Shown piece after piece: positions 33,563-43,040 of a stretch of 64,000 nt of DNA. The notes beneath the pieces were generated by a model. That model was not told the DNA's origin. It made no database searches and worked only from the letters and a program-made list of their open reading frames with translations. How positions within the stretch are numbered: the stretch's first letter is position 1; every line of letters begins with the position of its first letter. The stretch is from Butyricicoccus pullicaecorum (GTDB lineage: Bacteria; Bacillota; Clostridia; Oscillospirales; Butyricicoccaceae). The stretch spans positions 13,062 through 77,061 of the forward strand of contig JAGZIN010000009.1 of the NCBI GenBank assembly GCA_018366195.1. Direction: 5' to 3'. The translations under genes and the position numbers were made by a program.

Positions 33563-35485
33563 ATGAAAAAATATCGTTCCGGACATTCCAATCGCTGGAT
33601 TAGTTTAAGCCCTTCCGCTTTGGGATACACCCGATATACCGGCAAACGCGGACGCGGTCCCACCCTTCGGGTGTGGCGTATGCGCTGGCTGACGCTTTTG
33701 GGGCTTCTCCTTTCCGGTCTTGGAATCGGATTTTGCAGCCTGCGTCTGGCTGCCGGTCCGTTTGGGCAATCTATGTTTGACAGCTATTTCGCGCACCCCT
33801 CTATCCTTTGGCTCAATCTGACACCCGTTGTGCTCCTGCTCCTATTGCTTTGGTTTGTGCTTCGAAAGGCATGGCTTTCTGCTCTGCTCGGCGGCGGCGC
33901 CATCACAATCCTATCTATTTCGAATTATTTTAAGCTCATGTTCCGTGATGACCCGCTGACGGCAGCCGACCTTGGACTTGCGGCAGAGGGGCTGCAAATG
34001 GCAGGGCATTACGTAACGGCAATCAGAACAGAGGTACTGACTGCCTGTCTGCTGCTGCTGGGCTGCATCTTGCTTTTGGCACTGATTTGCCGCGCCCGTC
34101 CCTCTCAAACATGGAAAGGGCAAGTCGTGGGCATCTCATTCTGTCTGCTGTTGCTCACAGGCGGCATCTGGACATTTTATGCCGGCGGCAAGTACACACA
34201 GACCGCTTGGCGCAGCTGGACGGACAATGCTGAGGCAATCAACCAATGGTCTGCAACACAGGTCTATCTCTCAAAGGGTTTTGTCTATCCTTTTTTGCAC
34301 AGTCTGCCCGAAGCAACCGAAGAAAAGCCGGCGGGATACAAAAAAAGCAGTGTTGAGGCACTCATCAGCGAGCACCCAGACGCCAATATTCCAGAAAGCC
34401 AAAAGGTAAATGTGGTCTCAATTATGCTGGAAGGCTTCAACGATTTGACACAATTTGCTGATATCGAGCTGCGTGAGGATAAGAAAAGCCCATACAAACC
34501 CTTCCATGACTTCGAAAAGGTGAGCTACACCGGTCGCCTCATTACCAACATCTTTGCAGCGGGCACCGTAGATACCGAGCGCGGACATGTAACTGGTATG
34601 ACCGATTACGGCGACCTGCGGCACAACGCATGGTCCTATGCCCGCTATTTTCAATCCCAAGGCTACATCACACAGGGCAGCCACCCTTCCAATGACTGGT
34701 TCTACAACCGCAAAAATATCAACGCACATCTGGGGTTTGAGGATTACTATTTTCTGGAAAATCATTACGCGGATATCAATGACGGAAAAATCGCCATGGA
34801 CGACGTACTGCTTCCTGAAATCTATCAGCTTTTGGTACAGGATATCGCGCGCAAAAAACCTGTCTTTTCTTTCAATGTGACCTATCAAAACCATGGTCCT
34901 TATCCAATCGGCTGGCTGCGCTATGGCGAATATGTTCCCAAAGGCGTTTACAGCGAGGATACCTACTATATCCTCAACAACTATTTAGGCGGCATCGAAA
35001 AAACCGGCAGACAGCTGATTAAGCTCAAGAAAAAGCTGGACGCTTTGGACGAACCAGTTGTTCTTTTCCTATACGGCGACCACAATCCATGGCTGGGGGA
35101 CGGAAACAGTGTTTATAAAGAGCTGGGCGTCAACTTTGACCTTTCCACGCAGGAGGGCTTTGAAAACTATTATGGTACCCGCTATCTCATGTGGGCAAAC
35201 AAAGCCGCCAAGGACGTGCTCTCATTCGATTTCACAGGCAAGGGGCCTGACCTCAGCCCAGCCTTCCTGATGGCACATTTCTTTGAGCTTGTGGGCTGGC
35301 AGGGTCCAACGCTCACACAGGTAACGGCACCGCTTCTTGAACACGTGACAGTCGCAAGCAATCAGGGCGCATTCCTCTATGACGGCAAGCTGACCGCTGA
35401 CCTGCCTGCATCTGCCGAGCCTGCATGGAAAGCCTATACCAACCTCTGCTACTATCTGCGTAATGAATACCGCGTAAAACCATAG
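33563..35485 (+). CDS. LTA-synthase-family membrane sulfatase-like protein
   Basis: 640 residues. The N-terminus is basic, then about five transmembrane helices cover residues 45-210, and an extracellular alkaline-phosphatase-fold domain spans about 275-610. Motifs correspond to LtaS: the metal site begins at VVSIMLEGF, the nucleophile Thr lies in AAGTVDTERG, and YGDHNPWLG supplies Asp and His ligands near the C-terminus. Such enzymes transfer glycerol-phosphate or phosphoethanolamine to surface glycans. The acceptor here is not certain. RBS GAGGAAA. It is followed after 29 bases by the YgiQ gene. Confidence 0.88.
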   Translation: MKKYRSGHSNRWISLSPSALGYTRYTGKRGRGPTLRVWRMRWLTLLGLLLSGLGIGFCSLRLAAGPFGQSMFDSYFAHPSILWLNLTPVVLLLLLLWFVLRKAWLSALLGGGAITILSISNYFKLMFRDDPLTAADLGLAAEGLQMAGHYVTAIRTEVLTACLLLLGCILLLALICRARPSQTWKGQVVGISFCLLLLTGGIWTFYAGGKYTQTAWRSWTDNAEAINQWSATQVYLSKGFVYPFLHSLPEATEEKPAGYKKSSVEALISEHPDANIPESQKVNVVSIMLEGFNDLTQFADIELREDKKSPYKPFHDFEKVSYTGRLITNIFAAGTVDTERGHVTGMTDYGDLRHNAWSYARYFQSQGYITQGSHPSNDWFYNRKNINAHLGFEDYYFLENHYADINDGKIAMDDVLLPEIYQLLVQDIARKKPVFSFNVTYQNHGPYPIGWLRYGEYVPKGVYSEDTYYILNNYLGGIEKTGRQLIKLKKKLDALDEPVVLFLYGDHNPWLGDGNSVYKELGVNFDLSTQEGFENYYGTRYLMWANKAAKDVLSFDFTGKGPDLSPAFLMAHFFELVGWQGPTLTQVTAPLLEHVTVASNQGAFLYDGKLTADLPASAEPAWKAYTNLCYYLRNEYRVKP

Positions 35486-35514
35486 CCCCCTATTTTTTCA
35501 AACAAGGAGTTATC

Positions 35515-37458
35515 ATGTCTGAATTTCTTCCCATCTCCCGCGCCGATATGGAGGCGCGCGGCTGGTATTACTGTGACTTTTTAATTGTAACCGGTGATGC
35601 CTACATTGACCACCCCTCTTTCGGCACGGCAATCATCTCCCGTGTGTTGGAGCATGCCGGCTTCCGTGTGGCAATTTTATCTCAGCCTTGCTTTACGGAC
35701 GAGCGGGATTTTGCCGCAATGGGTCGGCCGCGCTATGGCGTCCTCATCAATGCAGGAAACATCGACTCCATGGTCGCACATTATACGGCTGCCAAAAAAC
35801 GCCGTCACGATGATTCCTATACACCGGGCGGCGTCGGCGGCAAACGTCCAGACCGTGCCGTAACCGTCTATTCCATGTTGGCACGCCGCGCATTTCCGCA
35901 AACGCCCATCTATATCGGCGGCTTGGAGGCAAGTCTGCGCCGTTTTGCGCATTACGACTACTGGAGCGACCAAATCATGCCCTCCATTCTATCCTCCTCC
36001 GGCGCCGACGCGCTGATGTATGGTATGAGCGAGCGTTCTGTTTTGGAGCTTGCCAAAAATCTGAAGGCAGGAAAGCATGGCGCTGATGCCGTTCGCAATA
36101 TCCGCGGCATTGCCTACTTTGCACACGATGCCGCACAAATTCCTTTCCCTGTTGTCGCTTGTCCGTCTTATGAGGATACCCTGCAAAGCAAGGAATCGTA
36201 TGCCCGTTCGGTCAAAATACAATATGACGAGGCTGACCATGTGTACGGCAAAGCCATTCTTCAGGCACACGGCAAGCGCCTTCTGGTACAAAACCCACCT
36301 TCCCTCCCGCTGAACATGCAGGAAATGGACCAAATCTATGCCTTGCCCTTTATGCGCACCTATCACCCCTCCTATGAAGCCGCAGGCGGGGTTCCTGCCA
36401 TTCAGGAGGTGCAATTTTCCATCATACACAACCGCGGCTGCTTTGGTGCGTGCAACTTCTGTGCACTCGCCTTTCATCAGGGACGCTATATTTCGGCGCG
36501 CTCTCACGATTCCGTTGTACACGAAGCCGAACAAATTGCCCAGCACCCCGATTTTAAGGGATATATCCACGATGTAGGCGGTCCGACTGCCAACTTCCGC
36601 TTCCCCTCCTGCAAGCATCAGGAAACACATGGGCTGTGTGTCAAGAAACGCTGTCTGTTTCCCTCAGCATGCAAAAATCTGGAGGCAGACCATCAGGATT
36701 ACCTCAAGCTGCTGCGCCGGCTGCGCGAGGTTCCCGGGGTCAAAAAGGTCTTTGTCCGTTCGGGTCTGCGCTATGACTATATGATGGCAGATGACAATGA
36801 CGAATTCTTCCTCGAACTGGTCAAGCACCATATTTCCGGTCAGCTCAAGGTTGCACCGGAGCACATGAGTGATAACGCTCTGTATTATATGGGCAAACCA
36901 TCATTTTCTGTTTATGAAAAATTCCGTGAGCGTTACGCACGAATCAATGAAAAACTAGGCAAAAAGCAATACCTTGTTCCTTATCTGATGTCCTCCCACC
37001 CAGGAGCGACCTTACAGGACGCCATTCAGATGGCATGCTACCTAAACAAAGTAGGCTATATGCCTCAACAGGTACAGGATTTTTATCCCACACCGGGCAC
37101 ACTTTCAACTGCGATGTACTATACCGAAATCGACCCGCGAACCATGAAACCCGTCTATGTTGCCAAAACACCCGAGGAGAAGGCAATGCAGCGTGCACTG
37201 CTGCAATGGCGCCGTCCGGAAAAGCGTCCGATTATCGTTTCAGCGCTTCGAAAGGCAGGACGTGAAGACTTGATTGGATTCGGCAAGGACTGTCTCATTC
37301 GTCCATTGCCCAATGAAGTGCCAAGAAAAAAGCCTTCCAAGCAGGAGGAGCGACGCCAATCACGTCCCCCGAAACATGGCGGAAAAACGAAGCGACCCAC
37401 TTCTCCCAAAAAGGGAAAACAGAAATCTGCACCAAAGGGGATTCGACACACGAGATAA
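35515..37458 (+). CDS. YgiQ-family radical SAM protein
   Basis: 647 residues. N-terminal UPF0313 region (GWYYCDFLIVTGDAYIDHPSFG), then the radical SAM core with the 4Fe-4S motif C-x3-C-x2-C in RGCFGACNFC, further cysteines in CVKKRCLFPSAC, and the family motif KVAPEHMSD. The last 45 residues are a Lys/Arg/Pro-rich tail, as often seen. The reaction is unknown in the family. RBS AAGGAG. Confidence 0.9.
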   Translation: MSEFLPISRADMEARGWYYCDFLIVTGDAYIDHPSFGTAIISRVLEHAGFRVAILSQPCFTDERDFAAMGRPRYGVLINAGNIDSMVAHYTAAKKRRHDDSYTPGGVGGKRPDRAVTVYSMLARRAFPQTPIYIGGLEASLRRFAHYDYWSDQIMPSILSSSGADALMYGMSERSVLELAKNLKAGKHGADAVRNIRGIAYFAHDAAQIPFPVVACPSYEDTLQSKESYARSVKIQYDEADHVYGKAILQAHGKRLLVQNPPSLPLNMQEMDQIYALPFMRTYHPSYEAAGGVPAIQEVQFSIIHNRGCFGACNFCALAFHQGRYISARSHDSVVHEAEQIAQHPDFKGYIHDVGGPTANFRFPSCKHQETHGLCVKKRCLFPSACKNLEADHQDYLKLLRRLREVPGVKKVFVRSGLRYDYMMADDNDEFFLELVKHHISGQLKVAPEHMSDNALYYMGKPSFSVYEKFRERYARINEKLGKKQYLVPYLMSSHPGATLQDAIQMACYLNKVGYMPQQVQDFYPTPGTLSTAMYYTEIDPRTMKPVYVAKTPEEKAMQRALLQWRRPEKRPIIVSALRKAGREDLIGFGKDCLIRPLPNEVPRKKPSKQEERRQSRPPKHGGKTKRPTSPKKGKQKSAPKGIRHTR

Positions 37459-37493
37459 CCGCAAGGGATCACGCCACATACGCTCCAGCGATC

Positions 37494-37535
37494 AAAGGGT
37501 TTGCTGTCTCAAAAACGGACAGCAGACCCTTTTTC
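37494..37535 (+). terminator. Terminator of the ygiQ-like gene
   Basis: GGGTTTGCTGTC / GACAGCAGACCC stem (one mismatch pair) followed by TTTTTC. Confidence 0.8.
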
Positions 37536-37570
37536 TGCACCTTAATTGCTGGAATATTCCAAAAATAAAC

Positions 37571-37613
37571 GCCCCGTCGGTTTCGATGATACATTCACCG
37601 AAACCGACGGGGC
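37571..37613 (-). terminator. Probable terminator of the sulfite/nitrite reductase gene
   Basis: A 15-bp perfect stem starting GCCCCGTCGGTTTCG with a 13-base loop. The minus-strand tail is only moderately T-rich (GTTTATTTTT). Confidence 0.65.
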
Positions 37614-37667
37614 TTCGCTTCATTTCTCAACTTGTGGGTGCAGCCGATAGTTGCATCTCTCTGTCAC

Positions 37668-39212
37668 TCAATCCAAATACGGCTGTGCCAATGCGCGCAA
37701 ATCCTCCATGTGGTTTGGAATCCACTCGTCATACCGCTCACACTCACGGGTCACTTCTTTTGCCAAATCCATTAAGAACAACGGAATCTGATTCTCTAGA
37801 ATTGCACCCCAGCTCTCGCCAAACCTTTCCTGTTCCAGTTCAGCACTTCCCCCCACATACAGCATATAGGCGGGAAGCGGCTTGCCGTCTACCATTTTGA
37901 CACCGCCGCGAAATCCGAGACTTCCCACCTGATGCGTTCCACAAGAGGACGGACAACCCGAAATATGAATCTGCGGCAGCGCACCGTCCGGAATATTGGC
38001 AGAGCGGGCAGCCTCCACACAAATGCGATAAAGCCGCTGGGAGTCGCGTACCCCCTGCTGACAGATTTCTGCACCCACACAGCAAACGGACGTCTCAAAT
38101 AAAGTATTTGCACCGTCCTCGGTGACACGAAGCACTTCTTTTGCCTCCTGTGCTGTACAATGAATGATATACATGGTATTATCCGCACCCAAACGCAATT
38201 CTACGGCGTCCATCTCTCGAATTGTATCATACAACGCCTTGAGCGTCTCCACACTTGGCATACCGCCCAGCGGGTGGTACCACACTGCAAACAGTCCAGG
38301 CTGCTTTTGCGCAATGACACGTCTATCTTGGATTGTACTGCCATCTCCAGCCTTAGTAACCTCTTGTGCGCAAACAGACAAGTCCAAACCGCCCTCCTGC
38401 TTGACTGCCTCAAGCTGTTCCGCAAATGCCGCACGATATGCGTCTGCACCGCCAAGTGCCTCCGGCATATAGCGTGTTCTTGCCTTTGCGCGCTGGCTGT
38501 AATTTCCATATTTCATAAACGTATTGACCATAGCACGGGTATAATAAAGCAGCTCTGTTCCGGATACTCCGCTTTCCATTAAAATTCCCATACGCGGACT
38601 GGGTCCCATACCACCAGCACTATATACATCAAAGGTACCATCTTCCCGCGCAACAAACCCCAAATCCCGAATGGTTGCATGGGCAGTATTTTGGCGATGA
38701 TTTGCAAATCCGACCTTTAGCTTGCGCGGCAGCTTGATATCACGCAAAATCGAGAGCAGATACTCCCCCACCGCCTCGGCATAGGGCAGGACATCAAACG
38801 TCTCTCCCGGCAATACGCCAGACAATGGCGGGGCAATGACATTTCGCGGATTGTCTCCCCCTCCTCCGCGGCAATAAATATGATATTCGAGGGCTTCATT
38901 GGCGATTGCCAGAATTTGTCTGCCTTTGAGATGATGCAGCTGAATGGTTTCTCCGGTGGTCAGCTTGACTGTGGTCAGCTCATATCGCTTAATCATATCC
39001 ACGATAAACCCCAGCTGTTCCTTGGTCATGCGTCCGGCAGTCATGCGCAAACGCAGCATGCCATATTTCCCATTGCGCTCTGCATAGCTTCCAAAGGAAC
39101 CGGAAATCCCTTTATATTTCTGGCGCAGCATCTGTCCGGTATAAAACATTCTGGTTGCTTCGTCAAACTGTTTCAGTTCTTCACGAAATGCCTCAACGAT
39201 TTCCTTTTTCAT
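37668..39212 (-). CDS. Nitrite/sulfite reductase, ferredoxin type
   Basis: About 514 residues. Siroheme and 4Fe-4S enzyme that reduces sulfite or nitrite with ferredoxin. Two copies of the NIR_SIR ferredoxin-like half domain are present (first at about 45-105, with LRLRMTAGRMTKEQL; second at about 270-330, with GLFAVWYHPLGGMPS). The four cluster cysteines are in SVCCVGAEICQQG and SGCPSSCG. The start ATG at 39212 has a GGGAGA site. It is monocistronic. Substrate choice cannot be made from the sequence; no other assimilatory genes are near. Confidence 0.9.
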   Translation of the reverse strand: MKKEIVEAFREELKQFDEATRMFYTGQMLRQKYKGISGSFGSYAERNGKYGMLRLRMTAGRMTKEQLGFIVDMIKRYELTTVKLTTGETIQLHHLKGRQILAIANEALEYHIYCRGGGGDNPRNVIAPPLSGVLPGETFDVLPYAEAVGEYLLSILRDIKLPRKLKVGFANHRQNTAHATIRDLGFVAREDGTFDVYSAGGMGPSPRMGILMESGVSGTELLYYTRAMVNTFMKYGNYSQRAKARTRYMPEALGGADAYRAAFAEQLEAVKQEGGLDLSVCAQEVTKAGDGSTIQDRRVIAQKQPGLFAVWYHPLGGMPSVETLKALYDTIREMDAVELRLGADNTMYIIHCTAQEAKEVLRVTEDGANTLFETSVCCVGAEICQQGVRDSQRLYRICVEAARSANIPDGALPQIHISGCPSSCGTHQVGSLGFRGGVKMVDGKPLPAYMLYVGGSAELEQERFGESWGAILENQIPLFLMDLAKEVTRECERYDEWIPNHMEDLRALAQPYLD

Positions 39213-39320
39213 GATGATTCTCCCTCTCTTCTGCATTTTGAAACCGATATTTTCTTATAACAACGACCCATTTTCATAGAAAAGCCATGCGGTAAACCTG
39301 TGCTCTTGCAGTATCCCCCC

Positions 39321-39629
39321 CTACCCAGAAAAATACTCCCATATAAAAACAGCAATACAGGCTGCGCTCGCAACCGTAAACAGCGAACGCCCCTGCCATG
39401 CGAAGAAAACAGCAGCCACCAGACCTGCAAGCGCAGAAATTGGTGTTTCTGTTGCAGATAAAATCGCCGGAAATGTCATAACCGAAAGGGTCACATACGG
39501 CATATAATAGAGAAACGAACGAATGGTGCGATTTTTAATTTCTTTGCGGATTATCGTCAGCGGGAGGACACGAATCAGGTAGGTCACCAATGCCATAACC
39601 GCAATATATAAATATACTTCATGCCTCAT
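39321..39629 (-). CDS. azlD: Branched-chain amino acid exporter subunit AzlD
   Basis: A 102-residue protein with three to four hydrophobic helices (MRHEVYLYIAVMALVTYLIRVLPL; the RVLPL end of helix one is typical). It works with AzlC to export branched-chain amino acids. The start overlaps the azlC stop by 11 bases. Confidence 0.9.
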   Translation of the reverse strand: MRHEVYLYIAVMALVTYLIRVLPLTIIRKEIKNRTIRSFLYYMPYVTLSVMTFPAILSATETPISALAGLVAAVFFAWQGRSLFTVASAACIAVFIWEYFSG

Positions 39630-40341
39630 TGGAATCCCCCTCCCGAACCGGAAACCAGATCGCTGCCGCACCTGAAACCAATACAGTCAAAATAATCATT
39701 CGCATACCGGAAGAAATGCCGGACAAAACCGGAACCCAAGTAAAGAATGCGCTCAACAGCATAGATATCACAACAACTCCGGCAATCACACGATTTTTAC
39801 GAGCCGGCGGCAAAATCACGGCCAGAAACATACCATATAAAGCAACAGACAGCGCACTGACTATGCGCACGGGCAGCGTCTCTCCCATCAGAATCCCCAA
39901 GCATGTTCCAAGTGCCCACCCGGGAGCCGCAACAGAAATTGCCCCAAAGCAATAATACGGGTCGAGCCTGTCCGGTACTGCCGCAGAAATTCCAAAAATT
40001 TCATCTGTAACCGTATATCCCATCAACAGCCGCTGCCAAGTGGGGGTTTCCGGTGCAATTTTTTGACTGAGCGCACAGGACATCAGCATATAGCGCAAAT
40101 TGATTACAAACTGTGTGAATGCCATTTCCCAATAAGGCGCACCTGCTGCAATCAATCCAAGTGCTGCAAACTCTCCAGCAGATGTGTTATTGAGCAAGCT
40201 CATCAGTGTCGCTTGTCCCGCTGTCAGCCCGCTGACCTTTGCTGCAATTCCCAATGTGAAAGAAACTGCAAGATATCCCAGTCCAATTGGCACGCCGTCA
40301 CGCAGACCTCGAACATACCATGTACCATGCGATTCCATCAT
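39619..40341 (-). CDS. azlC: Branched-chain amino acid permease AzlC
   Basis: About 240 residues with six or more transmembrane helices. Family motifs are GLRDGVPIGLGYLAVSFTLGIAA and the AGEFAALGLIAAGA and NLRYMLMSCALS stretches. The start pair ATGATG at 40341 has an AAAGGGGAGAGG site; a longer frame upstream would cross the promoter at 40373-40401. It is in an operon with azlD. No leucine-responsive regulator is adjacent. Confidence 0.92.
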   Translation of the reverse strand: MMESHGTWYVRGLRDGVPIGLGYLAVSFTLGIAAKVSGLTAGQATLMSLLNNTSAGEFAALGLIAAGAPYWEMAFTQFVINLRYMLMSCALSQKIAPETPTWQRLLMGYTVTDEIFGISAAVPDRLDPYYCFGAISVAAPGWALGTCLGILMGETLPVRIVSALSVALYGMFLAVILPPARKNRVIAGVVVISMLLSAFFTWVPVLSGISSGMRMIILTVLVSGAAAIWFPVREGDSNEA

Positions 40342-40372
40342 GAGCAAACCTCTCCCCTTTCTTACTGATTCT

Positions 40373-40401
40373 ATTGTATCATGGAAAACCATACATGTAA
40401 A
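40373..40401 (-). promoter_or_regulatory. Promoter of azlCD
   Basis: On the minus strand TTTACA (40396-40401) and TACAAT (40373-40378) are 17 bases apart. Confidence 0.65.
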
Positions 40402-40538
40402 ATCAGTCTCTCTCCAATCGAAAGGCAGAAAACAAAACGGGTTCCAAAGCGCGGTCGGACCCATAAAATGCCTCGGACAAGGAAGGTCCGAAATCGTGGG
40501 AACGATTCCGGACCTTTCTATTCGATACCATATCTATC

Positions 40539-42590
40539 TTATCGCAAACGGAAATGAGAAACCATCTCTCTCAAAACATGGGACTGACCGGAAAGCTCCT
40601 TGCTTGCAGCAGCACTTTCTTCAGCAGTTGCTGCATTGGTCTGTACCACACTCGAAATCTGATCCACTCCAGCTGCCACCTGATTGAGCTGACGAGACAA
40701 ATCCTCATACGAATGTGCAATTTCCTGAACGGCATGTACCACAGATTCCGTTTTTGCAGCAGCATTGCCCAAGGTCGCTGCTGTGGTGTCTGCAATATCA
40801 TGCCCATGCCCAATGGCTTCTACCGTGCTTTCAATGAGTGCCGTTGTATTTTTCACAGCCTCCGAGGTCGTGGCTGCAAGCGAACGCACTTCATCAGCAA
40901 CAACAGCAAACCCCCGTCCAGCTTCTCCTGCCCGCGCAGCCTCTACCGCAGCATTGAGCGCCAGAATATTGGTCTGGAACGCAATATCTTCGATATTTTG
41001 AACAATCTTATGAATTTGTTCAGACTTTTCTGAAATATCTGCCATTGCCTTGAGCATTTGCCCCATCTCATAGTTGCTCTGTTCAATTTCCGCACTGATT
41101 GTATCCAGATTGTCACAAACAACACCAGCCTGTTCCGAACCATCAACAGACTGCTTGGACAAATCCACAATGCTTGCCGACAGCTCCTGTACCGAGCTTG
41201 CCTGTTCGGTTGCACCTTGCGCAAGGCTCTGCGCACCAATGGAAATCTGATTGGCACCGCTATCGACCTGATCGGCTGTTTGAATAATGCCGGAAATGGT
41301 CTCCGAAAGGGACTGCCGAATGGACTCCAACGCCTCTTTGACACGTGCAAATCCGCCTGCATACTGCTGTTCCAAAGTAAATACCAGATTTCCATTGCCC
41401 ATCTGTCCCAGCACCGCAGTGATTTCATCAATGTAGAGAATATAGGTCTTGAGACGATTGACAATATTTTGAATGTGCATGGCAAGCTGACCGACTTCAT
41501 CGCAGCTATGAATGGTTACATCCTGCTCGATATCTCCCTTGGACAAGTGTTCCGCAATATTGGTTAGCTTCTTGATTGGATTGGTAATGCTGAATGCGAC
41601 ACCAACGAGCAGCAATACCAAAACCACCAAGCATACAAGAAAGCCATATAGAATCGTGCGCGGTGTTTCTTCCACCAGAGTCAAATATTCTGCTTCCGGC
41701 ATCACACCGCCAACCAAATATCCAAATTGGTCAAGCGACTGGGTACTGCCATAGCGAACCTCCCCCTGACAGGAATACTCCATGGCGCTGACATTGGTAT
41801 GATTTTGAACCGCCTTCAGCATATTCTCAGAATAACCTACGCTGACAATATTTCCTCCCTGCAAGGAGCGGTTCGGATGATAGACCAGATTATTCTTCTG
41901 GTCATAGACTACAATATATCCTGTTTTTCCGACCTTCAGCTGGTCCAGCTTCTGTGCAAGCTGCTCCAGCTGGATATCCATACCCAGAACACCCGCAATC
42001 GCATGGTTTTGATAGACTGGGACGGCAATGGATACAACCATTTCGTCCGTAGTATGGTCCTGATAGGCATCTGAAACAATGGCATCGTTCTGTTCCATTG
42101 CCATTTGATACCAAGTACGGCTTGTCACATCAAATTCTGGCGGCTCCAGCTTTTTGCCGCTCGACTGAATCACAGTTCCTGACGCATTTTCCAGCAAATA
42201 TACCTCCAGAACATTTTCTTCCTCCATTTTTTTGATGTCCAGAAGCTTATTGATGATTTGCTGGTCCACATACCCCATATTCGGGGTTCCGGCAGCAGCG
42301 CGGCGCTGTGCCAAGGACTCGTCAAAGTCACCGGCAACCGCCGCCGTCTGAATCATGCTGACATAATGGGTAAAATAACCGCCTACCGACGCGGCGCCGC
42401 CGCTGACCTCAGCGGTCAACTCTCCCCGCACAAATCCCCTTACGGTGCTGACCGTTTTGCTGGTTAAAATCACGCCCAGAACAGACAAAATCAGAAACAG
42501 CGGTACCACAACATAAACCATCAGCTTGGAAAACAATCCAAATTTCACGTCTTTTTGATGTTTCCCTTGCGTACTATTCGTCCTTTTCAT
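40539..42590 (-). CDS. Methyl-accepting chemotaxis protein, dCache type (third receptor)
   Basis: About 683 residues. TM1 at about 22-45 (LMVYVVVPLFLILSVLGVIL), dCache sensor at about 50-310 (PPEFDVTSRTWYQMAM, IVVYDQKNNLVYHPNRSL), TM2 at about 318-340, HAMP, then the signalling domain with EDIAFQTNILALNAAVEAAR. It is closely similar along its whole length to the receptor at 43041-45119, so the pair arose by duplication. The start at 42590 has a GAGGGA site. An in-frame extension of 48 codons upstream has no ribosome site and lies in the long leader of this gene. Confidence 0.92.
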   Translation of the reverse strand: MKRTNSTQGKHQKDVKFGLFSKLMVYVVVPLFLILSVLGVILTSKTVSTVRGFVRGELTAEVSGGAASVGGYFTHYVSMIQTAAVAGDFDESLAQRRAAAGTPNMGYVDQQIINKLLDIKKMEEENVLEVYLLENASGTVIQSSGKKLEPPEFDVTSRTWYQMAMEQNDAIVSDAYQDHTTDEMVVSIAVPVYQNHAIAGVLGMDIQLEQLAQKLDQLKVGKTGYIVVYDQKNNLVYHPNRSLQGGNIVSVGYSENMLKAVQNHTNVSAMEYSCQGEVRYGSTQSLDQFGYLVGGVMPEAEYLTLVEETPRTILYGFLVCLVVLVLLLVGVAFSITNPIKKLTNIAEHLSKGDIEQDVTIHSCDEVGQLAMHIQNIVNRLKTYILYIDEITAVLGQMGNGNLVFTLEQQYAGGFARVKEALESIRQSLSETISGIIQTADQVDSGANQISIGAQSLAQGATEQASSVQELSASIVDLSKQSVDGSEQAGVVCDNLDTISAEIEQSNYEMGQMLKAMADISEKSEQIHKIVQNIEDIAFQTNILALNAAVEAARAGEAGRGFAVVADEVRSLAATTSEAVKNTTALIESTVEAIGHGHDIADTTAATLGNAAAKTESVVHAVQEIAHSYEDLSRQLNQVAAGVDQISSVVQTNAATAEESAAASKELSGQSHVLREMVSHFRLR

Positions 42591-43001
42591 GAAATCTTCC
42601 CTCTTTTTCACATCATTCTTCTTCCTCTTGACACTTTCTGCAGCAAACGCCCAGAGCCTCTTGATTGCCTGACTGCACGCGGCACCACGCGAGGTCTTAC
42701 CCGCTATCCGTTCGAGTGCGTTCCGCCCTGGCAAGTGTCATACAACTTGAGCTGTGTATCATTCGTATCGCTTTCTCACCCCCAACTCCCCTATCTTTTT
42801 CGAAAAATCGCAGCAGCCGGAAACGGCGCCTAGATGAGATTGCATACTACCCCAAGCATACCTTTCCTCAGTTCTCCAGATGCGCTTTTATTCCACGGCT
42901 CTCATTATACCATAAATTTACAATGTATACAAAAATTTATCTTTTTTAGAGGTATCTGATATCCTGATACAGAAAACCGAAAGGATTCTGCCATATAGAA
43001 T
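42591..43001 (-). other. Long leader and promoter region of the third receptor gene
   Basis: No gene is supported in this stretch. On the minus strand a promoter TTGTAT-N17-TATAAT (42927-42932, 42904-42909) is followed by a leader of about 300 nt before the ATG at 42590. The leader is GC-richer than the flanks and has several short inverted repeats (for example GGTATGC..GTATGC). It matches no riboswitch class that I can recall. Confidence 0.5.
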
Positions 43002-43027
43002 AAAAGACCGTCAAAGCGGTCTTTTAT
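43002..43027. terminator. Terminator of the fourth receptor gene
   Basis: AAAAGACCG-TCAAAG-CGGTCTTTT, symmetrical, 14 bases after the stop of the gene. Confidence 0.85.
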
Positions 43028-43040
43028 TTCAAAAGATTTA

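Noticed and set aside
42591..42734. 48-codon extension of the third chemoreceptor
   Set aside because: No ribosome site at the upstream ATG, no match to receptor N-termini, and a good site at 42590.
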